This document shows positions 25,752 through 36,047 of a DNA stretch of 64,000 nucleotides, piece by piece (positions within the stretch are counted from its first letter, which is position 1; each line of letters opens with the position of its first letter). This DNA is from Botrytis cinerea B05.10 (taxonomy: Eukaryota; Ascomycota; Leotiomycetes; Helotiales; Sclerotiniaceae). Where the stretch lies: assembly GCF_000143535.2 (NCBI RefSeq), contig NC_037322.1, positions 1,674,001 through 1,738,000 on the forward strand, given 5' to 3'. Under the pieces are notes generated by a model. That model did not search any database. It worked only from the letters and a program-made list of their open reading frames with translations, and was not told where the DNA came from. Made by a program: the position numbers and the translations under genes.

Positions 25752-26449
25752 TCATGCTGGAATGACAAAAGGTGGAATTTTTTAAGATGGCGTTTTTGGT
25801 TCAAGAAGTATAGATACCCCCTTATGAATGGTTGGAACGGAATTGGACAATTGGAGTAGATCAAATATCAATAAAGTATTAAGAAAAACATTCTTCTCAA
25901 TGCCAAAGTAGAAATGGTGAAATTTTATGACGTGATGTAGTACATGTACATATACTGTCAAATTCGGAATCATTGTTGCAAGTATGAAGAGGGATCTCTT
26001 TTCCCCTGGAGTTACTGTTCTAATTAAGTGATAATATGCATTAAATTATTTGCTGGATGTCTATAGCATTGGGATTTACGATTTATTTGCCTTTAAATTC
26101 AAAATACATCGAGAAAGAATCTGATGACAAGATAATAGCGAGAATAGATTTCGTGAGGTGAAAAGTGCTACCGTATGCTGCTCGACCTCCTTTTACCCAG
26201 TCGCGTAACGTTAGCTGGATGTAAGAACTAGGTAGATCATCGTCATCCTGCTGATTACTTGTACGGAACCGCACTATCTATTCACCGAGACATCAATTCC
26301 AGCTATAATAATTGGGAATCCTCTTCACCAACAAGCTTAATTGCTTTTCGACTCCTTTTAATTTTTGCCATTGAAAATTACTCATAGTGAGAGAATAACC
26401 TGTGACACTTACTGGAAATATGCTCCGGAATGCGCTCTGATATATAGGT
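25752..26449. other. Intergenic, sfi1 to rav1
   Basis: About 700 bp, AT-rich, holding the sfi1 3' end and the rav1 promoter. No coding frame or repeat stands out. Confidence 0.45.
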
Positions 26450-29400
26450 ATGAGAGCAGTGCTTCCTGGAAAGGCACAGGCCAAGCTTCAAGCTGTCTGT
26501 ACTGGTTATTGGAACGGCAGGAGGCTCATAGTGAGTTTGCGATGAATTTCAGGACGTCTAGTATCGCTTTATTTTTTACTAAGTTGGTGCGCAGGCCTAC
26601 ATTACGGGAAATGCGTTCGTTATACTCACCGGCGCAGACTCGATCCTACAAACGATATACGATGACGACGAAACTCAACTCGAAGCTATTGCGCTGGACG
26701 AAAGTAGTGGGAAGATAGCAACGTGTGCTGGATCTAATGTCCGGATTTACAAACCATATGGCCAGGATGAGGGGGTGCTAAAGGTAACATTACACAACCA
26801 TAACTGGCCTCTTGAGATGCGGCGCTAAATCTATTTAGTGGTCTCTACAACACAGCATTTCGATTGATGAGAGTGGGAATGACACGGCAAACACATTATC
26901 ATGGGGAATATCAGAAGAGTTGTTGGTGGGGAGCTCGTGGCTTACTTTGTACTCAACAATCGATGCGCCAGTAGTGGTATGGAAGCAACAACTTGCGAAT
27001 CCGGTCAAGTTCGCGAACTTCTCGTACGATTCGGCATTCATTGCCTCTAGTGGGAAATATGATAGATTTGTGAAGATATGGAGGAGATTATCATTCGGAA
27101 ACGACGACTCGAGATTTGATTTTACCTACCTACCACATCCACGGACAGTGACGAATATGCACTGGAGAAGACCGTTCCATATCGACCAAACAATTGATAA
27201 TGTGCTATATACAGTTTGCGCGGACAACTTGCTAAGGATTTGGGCACCTACAGATGTGCATTCGCTACAGAGTTTACAGCTTTGGGGTCAGATCAATTTA
27301 CATGAGTCTATACAACCGAGAGGATTGGACGGGGACAAGGTGTCGAAATTACGATTCGCATTTATCATTGATGGGAGAGATTTTACGGTTGCCACGGAGC
27401 ATGCAGTTCAAGAGAGAGCAGCGACCGACTCGAAGGAAGACCATGCCTTGGCGCATTTGATCGAAGTTGCAAATCGAAATCCGGAAATCTGCGTTGTACT
27501 AGATGAACATGGACATCTTTCTGCATGGGGACTGGAGAATATTGGGTCCAAAACGAAACAGCCGACGAACATTTTTAATATTGCACATGTAGATGGTCTG
27601 GAATTGGGTTTGCCAGCGGAACTGGGTGATGACGCAAGCTATGTTCAGCTTCATAATTTCTGCAACCATTCTGGTGGTAATCTCAATGTTCTGGTCCATC
27701 ATTTTGATGGAAAAATTGAGTATTTCGAAGCCGACTTAGCCAACTTATTTGATCTTTCACCGAGGTCACATCGATTCAAGTCGAAAGCTCTGTGGACAGG
27801 TCATTCAGGTGCTATCAAGAAGATTGTACGCAATGTAAGCGGACGAGCAGTAGTTTCGCGAACCGATGGCAATGAAAGTATAGTTTGGAAGCATATGGAA
27901 CATGCAGGTGGAACTTCAGTTTTCCGCCAAAGTATTATCACGCAATCTGAGCACGTTCATAGGATATGCGTCATGAGAAAGGGAAACTTTGTGATCTATC
28001 TACACCACGACCATATTACCCTTTGGGATACTAGACATTCTGCAGCGGTCAAGCTAGCAGATTGTAACTTTTCGATCATAGGGAAACCTTTGTGTATTCT
28101 CATGCTACCCGAGGTTAACAAGGAGGGTCCTGTTGCTCATGTCGCTACGATTACTTCAAAGATGAAGGGTATTGTATGGGAAGTCAAATTACCCCAAAGA
28201 AGGGGAAGTGCTCAGGTTAATGGATACCATCAAGAAGCTTCTATTCGCGAATTCTGTCAATTTGACCTTGGAAATGATGACGACTTAGCCTATGTTCTAC
28301 CAGTAGATCCAGCTGGATCCCCTCCAGTTATCTCGGGATTCTTAGACACTTTTGCAAGAGACATTGCAATTTCCTACACGCATTCTGGACTTTTAAGATC
28401 TTGGACCGCCCGGATTGACCTCGAAAAAGAAACGGTTGATTGGCTACAGACTTGTTCGGTAGATACAGGTATTAATGAGCCTGCTTTAGCTAGTGGGAGC
28501 TCCATCAGGAAAGCTGCACTTGTGAACTCAAGTAGATCGGAATTGACCATTTGGGACGTCAGAGGTGCACGACTCGAGTATTCTCAGGATTACGAATCCC
28601 AGGATACTATTCAAGATTTGGATTGGACTTCAACGCCTGACGATCAATCGATTCTTGCTGTTGGTTTCCGTTACCGCGTTATATTATTGGCTCAAATGCG
28701 ATATGATTATCTGAATAAAGGGCCAGCATGGGCAGCAATTCGAGAAGTCAATATCCGAGATTTGACACCCCATCCGATTGGTGATTCAACTTGGTTAGGA
28801 GGTGGCAACTTCATCGTTGGTGCTGGTAACCAGTTGTTCGTTTATGATAAGGAGGTCGACTCGTCAGCATCAACTTTTCTACCTCCTCGTAAAACTCCTT
28901 GGGACCTCTTCGATGTCGTTTCAAGGTTGAACGGCCCACTCCCGGTTTATCATCCACAATTCCTGAGCCAGTACATCCTTGCTGGAAAGAATTTATTAGT
29001 TCAACATATTCTATTGGCATTATATAAGATCCTCAAATATTATATTGAGGGTGAACCAATCGACTCCCACTTGGGAATGAATGTAGAAGATTTCTACATG
29101 AGCTCGGAGAATGCACCTTCAGCTAGCAAAGGAATCAAATCGACATTTGATGGCTTCTCCGAAGAAGATGAGGTGGAAACAGTCACAGAGAGCGTTGCAG
29201 CTGCTATAACCGAGAAATTGACACAGATTGCTCTACCTCAACTTTCGAGGCAGGAGCAAATTAATCTGGCTGATATTGTTGAATGTGTCGCTATTGTCGA
29301 GCACCAACGTAGGTCTATGGACGATAATGCCGCAAGGTTTATGCTGTTTTTCAGACAACATGTTTTACGTCGGGGTCGTGCGAATGAAGTTAGTCTCTCT

Positions 29401-30679
29401 TGGAGGGAGATCAATTGGGCATATCATAGTAACAGTCAGGATATTCTGGCTGATATGGTATCGCGACAATTTCATGGAAGAATGCTTTGGGAACATGCAC
29501 GAGAGAGTGGTATCTTCATGTGGATGACAGATGCAAACGCACTGGTATGTAAATTTTCTATCTCAAAACTTGAGGAAGCTAACGAAAAACAGAAAGCGCA
29601 ATTCGAAGTCATTGCTCGGAATGAATACACGAAGAGTGATCTCAAAAATCCGATAGACTGTAGTTTGTACTATCTTGCCCTTAAGAAAAAGGCGGTATTG
29701 CAAGGTCTATGGCGTATGGCCGCGTGGAACCGTGAACAAGGTGCTACCACAAGACTCCTAGCAAATAATTTCTCGGAAAAGAAGTGGAGAACTGCAGCAA
29801 TGAAGAATGCATATGCTTTACTTGGGAAACGTCGATTTGGTGAGTAATGCATTGACTGGTCTTATTCAGTATTTCTAACCATAATCAGAATATGCTGCCG
29901 CTTTCTTCTTGTTAGCCGATTGTCTCAAAGATGCTGTCAACGTGATTTTGAGCCAACTCAAGGATCTTCAATTGGCCATAGCAGTTACTCGTGTGTATGA
30001 AGGAGAGCATGGACCTGTTCTCAAAGAACTTCTCGAAGAAAAGGTTTTACCGTTAGCTGCTCAAGAAGGCAACCGATGGCTTGCGTCATGGGCTTTCTGG
30101 ATGTTACATCGTCGTGATATGGCCGTGCGAGCTTTAATCGTGAGAAACCCTCCTCAACTTTCTCAAAGACTTCCTACAATACTAATGTTACCCTTCTAGT
30201 CCCCGGTCTACACCCTCCTCGAGACTCCTCAGTCACCAGATCTCAATGCCAAACTCTTCCTAACTGACGACCCCGCTCTAGTAGTTTTGTACTCTCAGCT
30301 TCGACAAAAAACTTTACAAACCCTACGTGGTGCCTCAAAAGTAACACCAAAAGTCGAGTGGGCTTTCGTATTACATAATTCGAGGTTGTATGATCGGATG
30401 GGTTGTGACTTGTTAGCATTAGATTTGGTTAGAAATTGGGAGTTCCTTCTTCCAACCAAACCAGATTTCAAGAGTTTTGATGGAGAAATCAATCCGAGAA
30501 AGATGCTAAGAAGGAGAAGCTCGCTGGTAGTGGCAGATTTACCGGCTAGTGGTATTGGAATGGGTTCTGTGGCTGGAGATGAAAAAGAAATGGCAAAAGG
30601 ACAACAAACTCATAAGCCACCGCCAACAGTTTTTGAGGAACCGGAGGCAAACAGCTTGTTGGATAGTTTTGGGTTCTAG
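26450..30679 (+). CDS. rav1: Rav1-type regulator of V-ATPase (RAVE complex, rabconnectin-3 alpha family)
   Basis: Largest RAVE subunit, which reassembles V1 with V0 of the vacuolar H+-ATPase together with Skp1 and Rav2. Exons: 26450-26530, 26595-26783, 26839-29544, 29593-29839, 29889-30139 and 30200-30679, about 1317 aa (yeast Rav1 is about 1357). The N-terminal half is WD40-like (ASSGKYDRFVKIWRRL, ALWTGHSGAIKKIV, SIVWKHM, ELTIWDVRGARLEYS). The Rav1 C-terminal domain includes MLWEHARESGIFMWMTD, VIARNEYTKSDLKNP, LYYLALKKKAVLQGLWRMA and YAAAFFLLADCLKDAVNVIL. The start gives MRAVLPGKAQAKLQAVCTGYW, as expected for the family. The 48-nt segment 29545-29592 is open in frame, but has GTATGT, GCTAACG and CAG and interrupts a conserved block, so I treat it as an intron. 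Confidence 0.92.
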
Positions 30680-32028
30680 GTGGTGAAAATTCAGGGGCAA
30701 TAGTTGAGGAAGGTATTCTGTGAATGGCGTCTTATTTTATTTCTACTATGTATACATACCCTACCAAATCTGGTCTTTAACATGGGCGAGTTCTTGGGTT
30801 TGGATGGAAAATCAGGAGCGCAGGGTATATCGCGGATGCATAGCGTATGGGTGCGATATATAGTAATATGATTTGAGTTTCTATATTTCATTGTTGATTA
30901 ATAATGTTTTTTGATGCTGGACCTGGATTTGGGGGTATAGCCTCAGAGGTTTTGTGAGCTGATTGTGTAGTATTCAATTGTGCGAAGTCTAGCTGTTCGA
31001 GTGTTCTAGTGGATATGAATCCTTTATTCAACATAGTTGAATTGCTGCTTTGTCATGGGGAAACGTACTTTACTTGTATTGAACCATTTCGAGAATTTCC
31101 GGTTACGAGGTATAAGCTAGTTCTTTTCCGCAGTCATTCAGCGGGGTGGATCGATGAATCTGTATTTTCTTTAGAGAATCATTTCAGTACTCTTTACTCG
31201 TTACTCCAGTTGTTATTTTTATGATTCTTGAGATCGTGTGTATATTCATAACTATTTATTCTTCTCATAATGTGACATGAATGCAAGGGTATGTTATTAC
31301 TCGCTTTTCGCGCGGAGTGTATGGAATATTCATTTGTAGCATTTTTTCGTTTAACGGATGGGGGTTCGTGAGTAATATGTTTTGTTTATAGTTATTTGCA
31401 AGTCATTTTGCAGTCACTTTTGAATCTTTTTGTTTGACTATATGGTGAATTCTAAGGGGCTGTAGGTGTGCGAGTTATGTGTTTCTCTTCTGCGTCATGG
31501 TTATTGCATATTTCACTGTTTTTGAACTCTTTTGAGAGTTGTATGAGGTTGGAGTGAATGAGTAATGTGTAGTTATAATATTCCGACTTGTGTATTTTCT
31601 TTTCTGCTTCTTTTCGTGTGATTCTTGTAGTCATATAGAGTCAAAATTTATGAATCATGTATATCTAATATATTCTGTATATGAGTATGTCCTTTTATTC
31701 TATATTCAAGTCATTTTTGAAACCTACTTACGGTTCTGGAATGGATATAAAAGGACTGGGCTTGTCTTTTTGGGGAATAAGTTCTGTTGAGTTGCAGCTA
31801 TCTATTTCTAAACCGAAGATACATCAATATGTCTATCTACCTGCACTAAAGTATTTCGTACAAAAGCATTAAACTTATCATTCTAGTATTGAAACATTTC
31901 AAATTGAGAATCTTGCGTACACATTCTTTTCCACATATCAAACCTCGCAAAATTGCTGCCCATTATTTTCTATCCAAAATCACTCGGAACTACTTTCTTT
32001 CCTCTACATATCCCCCAGGCCCCAAACC
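30680..32028. other. Intergenic, rav1 to tandem gene family
   Basis: About 1.35 kb of AT-rich DNA. The distal part (from about 31555) resembles the leaders of the next two family genes: an ATGAGTATGTCC element at 31681 corresponds to copies at 33168 and 34851, and the GTTCTGTTGAG region near 31785 corresponds to their GTTCTGTAG and CTTTCTGTAG regions. A second, weaker copy of the same signal sits near 31557-31610. No protein-coding frame is supported. Confidence 0.5.
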
Positions 32029-32724
32029 ATGGAACATCGTCTCACTGGCGGTCCCCAAGATCATCCAAACTACAACACCACTGTCACGTCCGCTCGCATG
32101 GGTATGGGTATGTTAACATCAGGCTATGCGCCTGGCTCCGAGCCAATAGCACAACCCCAAAACGCATTAAACGATCCTGATTATTGTGAAGGATGCGGTA
32201 CTTCCACGAACGGACTTTCAGATTGGAAGAAAAACCATTTACACTTTCATAATGAGTGTAAATTGGCTTATCAGAGTGAAACCTGTCGGTTTCCAAAGTA
32301 CGTCACAAATAAGGAACATTGAGTCTATAAGGCTAATCAGAATAGAATTCCGCCACCGTTACCGGCGCAGGAATCGGATCCAAACGGGGATAATACCGCT
32401 TTTGATAATTATTACGGCGATTACGATGCTTATGCTGGTAATACTCCTTTGGGTGCTGTCTCTTACGATACGCGAGAACAATCTTTATACCCCCAAGCGA
32501 GTAGTAGCGCACCCCGGGCTGAAGCTTACTACCCAGTAACAACTACTGGTATAGATCATGGTGGTCAGTACTCCTCGACGATTGGTGGTGTATCTCAGGA
32601 CGAACACCACTATCCGACGAGCAGTGGCACATCTCAAGGACGAGGCCGTACAACTACCGCACAGAACAGAGGTAGTGGAAATCGTGGATATCATGGAGCT
32701 AGTAGTAATAGCCGAAGGGTCTAG
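32029..32724 (+). CDS. Unrecognised small protein, tandem family member 1 (C2HC module, RG tail)
   Basis: I do not recognise this family. Two exons, 32029-32297 and 32346-32724, joined by a 48-nt intron (GTACGT donor, GGCTAATC branch, AATAG acceptor), give 215 aa. Without splicing the frame closes at 32322. Residues 24-42 read SARMGMGMLTSGYAPGSEP. Next come CEGCGTSTNGLSDWKKNH and the following HNEC, fitting C-x2-C-x9-W-K-x2-H-x6-C, then ETCRF. The remainder is low-complexity (Tyr, Ser, Thr, Asn) and ends in a basic Gly-rich tail with RGRTTTAQNRGSGNRGY and SRRV. There is no signal peptide and no membrane segment. The Cys/His spacing could bind zinc and the RG tail could bind nucleic acid; both are inference. 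Leader and tail DNA are related to the two genes downstream. Confidence 0.72.
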
Positions 32725-33543
32725 AGTTATTGTGGTAGCGAAGGATGGATTAGCGAGTGTGGTGGGGGATTGTGATTGGCGTAGAGGATAGAGGGAACGG
32801 CCTGGAATTTCTTGTGATTGTGTAATCGCAAGAATGGAATAGCATAATAATTTTTCATATTGATTTTATGATTAATTACAAATCCTTTTTCGTGTGATAC
32901 ACACGTTGTATGCAACTTCTTCAAGATCATTTGATAGTCATTTTGCTTCTGTTTTAAAATTACTCTAGAGTGAATTTGAAGAGTACATTATAATTGACGA
33001 TATCTTTGGACTTACTTGACAATCAAATGTAGTCAGATCCCGCAGATAATACTCATCCAACTGCATTTTCATCATACTCATCATATTTTAACTCTTCTAG
33101 AATTCCTTCAGCGATTACACAATTTTTTATAAATAAATAAAATATGTATTCATAACATTTTAACCTAATGAATATGCCATTTTTTTTTAATATTCAAGTC
33201 ACCCCAACTGCTCATTTCCATCTACCAAGTTTTCACAAAAGGATTGCATCTCCTCTTTTTGGAATCGAGTTCTGTAGTTTCACATCTGCTTCTACATTTA
33301 CATCTAAACCATACGCCCATACGGTTCCACATTCATGCACTTACATCGAGAGAACATCTATCAAATTTTCAATAGCCTATTCCAATACAAGAGATCATAG
33401 AGCACATAGCACTACGAATACCTTCTACGAACATCCATTCGTATACATCGAGTTCAGTACGTCATTGGCAGCCATTCTTAGATTAGATTTCCAGCAGAAT
33501 AAGAAAAACTTCTCCATTCTTGGTATCCAGCAAATCAAAAGAT
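32725..33543. other. Spacer between tandem family members 1 and 2
   Basis: About 820 bp with no independent gene. Downstream of the stop it keeps TAGAG...GTAGCGAAGG and TAGAGGATAGAGGGAA, which are also found after member 2. From 33168 it carries the family leader element. A 130-codon open frame (33168-33560) runs through this leader and into the start of member 2 in another frame; it is treated as chance. Confidence 0.5.
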
Positions 33544-34341
33544 ATGTCAGATCACGGTAGTTATTACAGTAGTGATAGTAATCCATTCGATCACTCAGCC
33601 TACGATGACACTGTTATATCCGCCGGCGTAGGCATGGGAATGCTAAGATCCGGATTTCCAGCAGGAGGCGAGCCAGTAGCACGAGTCCTAAGATCATCAT
33701 ATGATAAGAATCATTGTGGAGGATGCGATGCACAGACTGACTATAGTGAAAATTGGAAAGTACAGCATATTAACGACAATATCGAGTGTAGAAGAGCCTA
33801 CCTGGATAACACATGCAGATATGAGAGAGAAGCGTTTGCAACGATGCCGGATCCTATTTATGCACCTGAGGGATATGTACCACTTCAAGATCCAAACCCT
33901 CAACTTCAGACACAAGAAACTCGAGCTTATTTTATCCCACACTCACCTCAATATCCCCAAGAGCAGCAGTTTTCAGATCAAGGACTCTCCCCTAACGCCT
34001 ATCAAACTAATTACCCATCGACATGGCTAGATTCAACAACTGGTCCTAGTCAGCAAGATCAGGTACTCTCCCCTAACGCTTATCAAACTGATTACCCATC
34101 GACATGGCTTGATTCTAGCCAGCAAGATCAGGGGTACACCCAATATCCAACCGAGATGCATGACAACTCTTACGCTGGTGATGCATCTCACAATTCCAGT
34201 CCTGCTCACGGTTCAGAAGCGCGACATGCTCCTGAGACAACTATTAGCGCATCTCAAGGACGGGGACATACATCTACTACCCGCAATAGTGGTAGTAGCC
34301 GCCGTGGATATCGTCGTGCTGGTGGTAGCCGAAGGAGCTAG
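33544..34341 (+). CDS. Unrecognised small protein, tandem family member 2
   Basis: Single-exon gene of 265 aa starting MSDHGSYYSSDSNPFDHS. It repeats the family order: a GVGMGMLRSGFPAGGEPVA stretch, then CGGCDAQTDYSENWKVQH and the following IEC (C-x2-C-x9-W-K-x2-H-x6-C), then NTCRY. The middle is rich in Pro, Gln and Tyr and contains an 81-bp tandem duplication coding LSPNAYQTxYPSTWLDS twice (from 33984 and 34065). The tail is basic: GRGHTSTTRNSGSSRRGY, ending GGSRRS. There is no intron at the position used in member 1. Function is unknown; no signal peptide or membrane helix is visible. The high similarity of the last 100 bp and of the 3' flank to member 1 points to a fairly recent duplication. 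Confidence 0.75.
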   Translation: MSDHGSYYSSDSNPFDHSAYDDTVISAGVGMGMLRSGFPAGGEPVARVLRSSYDKNHCGGCDAQTDYSENWKVQHINDNIECRRAYLDNTCRYEREAFATMPDPIYAPEGYVPLQDPNPQLQTQETRAYFIPHSPQYPQEQQFSDQGLSPNAYQTNYPSTWLDSTTGPSQQDQVLSPNAYQTDYPSTWLDSSQQDQGYTQYPTEMHDNSYAGDASHNSSPAHGSEARHAPETTISASQGRGHTSTTRNSGSSRRGYRRAGGSRRS

Positions 34342-35138
34342 AGTGTTCGTAGTAGCGAAGGTGTAGAGGATAGAGGGAAGTTCTCAAAATTTCTTGTGAT
34401 TTCATAATCACAAGGGAAAAAAAGTCATCATAACTAGTTATTACAAAAAGTAGAAAAATAATATCAACACGTTGAATCTCTAATATTATGAAATCTTTTC
34501 TCAAGTGACGTTTAGTGAGTGTAATTGCTCAGAAACCACCTTGATCATTTTGCCTCTGCTTTTAAAATACTTTGGAATGGTTACGGAAAATATATAAAGA
34601 ATTATATAATTTCACTATTTGGAGGCTTTTGTACTCTCATAGAGCCTCACTTGTAAGATTGAGATTAATAGTATTTTTGAACTCATTTGAAAATCACATA
34701 TAACCTTATTTCGAGAACAATACTCAAGTAAACCTCACTTGTACTATAGTCATTACATCGTACTCATTGCATCATCATCGTGAGAAACTCTTCTTCGAGT
34801 CATATAATATCAAAGCCCATGAGTAATATATAATTATGATATTCTGAGCTATGAATATGTTCTTTATTCCATTTTCGAGTCACATTGGTACATGAATGTA
34901 CAATTTTCGTACCTTTCGAATCATCTTTGATACGCTTTTCCAGCTCCCAAATGTGCTCATAAACACTGCGTTTCCCCGATTAGAAGTGCTTTCTGTAGAC
35001 TTAAACTTGCTTCTAAATTTCTACATCTATAGAAACCTACATAAATACGCATTCCAATCTTTCAAAAATCAAACAGTTCCATTCAAAAGGTCGGCTTCAA
35101 ATTGAGTTAACCCAACTCAATCATTTAGACAAAGAGAT
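34342..35138. other. Spacer between tandem family members 2 and 3
   Basis: About 800 bp, AT-rich. It contains a GATCATTTTGCCTCTGCTTTTAAAATAC-like block near 34543 matching one near 32925 after member 1, and the family leader element from 34851. No independent coding frame is seen. Confidence 0.5.
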
Positions 35139-36047
35139 ATGTCGGACCATAGGAGAAGCGAAAGGCGTACAAGAGACCCACACCAGTTATCATCATCGAG
35201 ACAATATCATGGTAGTGAAAGATCTAGTCAAGAGCCACCGCGACAAAACGATCAGCAACGCTCTCCACTCTCGGCATCACATTATCATGGTGTTGGACCA
35301 CCTCAGCATCAATATTCCGCAAACCACATGGAATTCAACGATTACATGGCCAGCAATCCAAGAGATGTCTCTGATGATGTTGCAGATTACACTAGATATG
35401 ATCCTTGGGAACCTGCACACCCATACGTAGGCATGTCAGTCTTGAACCGACCCATGCCACCGGGAACGGAACCGGTAGCACTGAATGTTGGCCGAAACCC
35501 TAGTGTCTGCGAAGTTTGCAATGCAAGACCCCCTATAAATTCCACCGAATCCTATCCTCAATGGAAGTGGAAACATCTAAATGAAAAAAATAGCTGTCGG
35601 TTGGGAATGAGTAGGATCTTTAACAATGCCCCTGTCGTAACCGAGGTAGAGGGAGGATATCTCCACGGTCAGGCTTTTGCTGACAGCAACGACCATGAAC
35701 AAATGGCACCTCCTGCGTCTATTCCCACATATCCATCCATTCGCCCACCAGCAGCTCAAAACACATACTCAAGTGCCCAAGGCCAAAATATTACTCAATA
35801 CACACCCCAACAACCCCAACCTCCATACTTTCACCAACCACCCACAGTCCAACCCTTTTTCGCCCAAGAACTATACGACCAATACGACGACGAGTACGAC
35901 AACGAGCAATTAGACAACATTGCCACAGCAAACGAGACAGCTTCGGGTCCCGGCTGGGGCGTCGAACCATCCGTTATTATTCCTCGATCAACCTATTCCA
36001 ATTCCGAAAGACGTGGTTATCGCGGCGTGGGTAGGTATCACAGATGA
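35139..36047 (+). CDS. Unrecognised small protein, tandem family member 3
   Basis: Single-exon gene of 302 aa starting MSDHRRSERRTRDPHQ. It is the most diverged of the three. The N-terminus is longer and rich in Ser, Arg, His and Gln. The shared core is present: YVGMSVLNRPMPPGTEPVA, then CEVC, a 14-residue spacer, then WKWKHLNEKNSC, so the module is C-x2-C-x14-W-K-x2-H-x6-C. The extra TCR[FY] cysteine of members 1 and 2 is absent. A Pro/Gln-rich middle and an acidic YDQYDDEYDNEQLD patch follow. The tail is NSERRGYRGVGRYHR, keeping the RRGYRG pattern. No signal peptide or membrane segment is visible. Function is unknown. Confidence 0.75.
   Translation: MSDHRRSERRTRDPHQLSSSRQYHGSERSSQEPPRQNDQQRSPLSASHYHGVGPPQHQYSANHMEFNDYMASNPRDVSDDVADYTRYDPWEPAHPYVGMSVLNRPMPPGTEPVALNVGRNPSVCEVCNARPPINSTESYPQWKWKHLNEKNSCRLGMSRIFNNAPVVTEVEGGYLHGQAFADSNDHEQMAPPASIPTYPSIRPPAAQNTYSSAQGQNITQYTPQQPQPPYFHQPPTVQPFFAQELYDQYDDEYDNEQLDNIATANETASGPGWGVEPSVIIPRSTYSNSERRGYRGVGRYHR

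Noticed and set aside
32338..32340. Earlier CAG-type acceptor in tandem family member 1 (43-nt intron)
   Set aside because: It leads into a different frame with a hydrophobic sequence unlike members 2 and 3; the AATAG five bases later gives the shared RG tail.
33168..33560. 130-codon forward frame before tandem family member 2
   Set aside because: It lies in the duplicated leader DNA, has no counterpart open in the other two leaders, and runs into member 2 in another frame.
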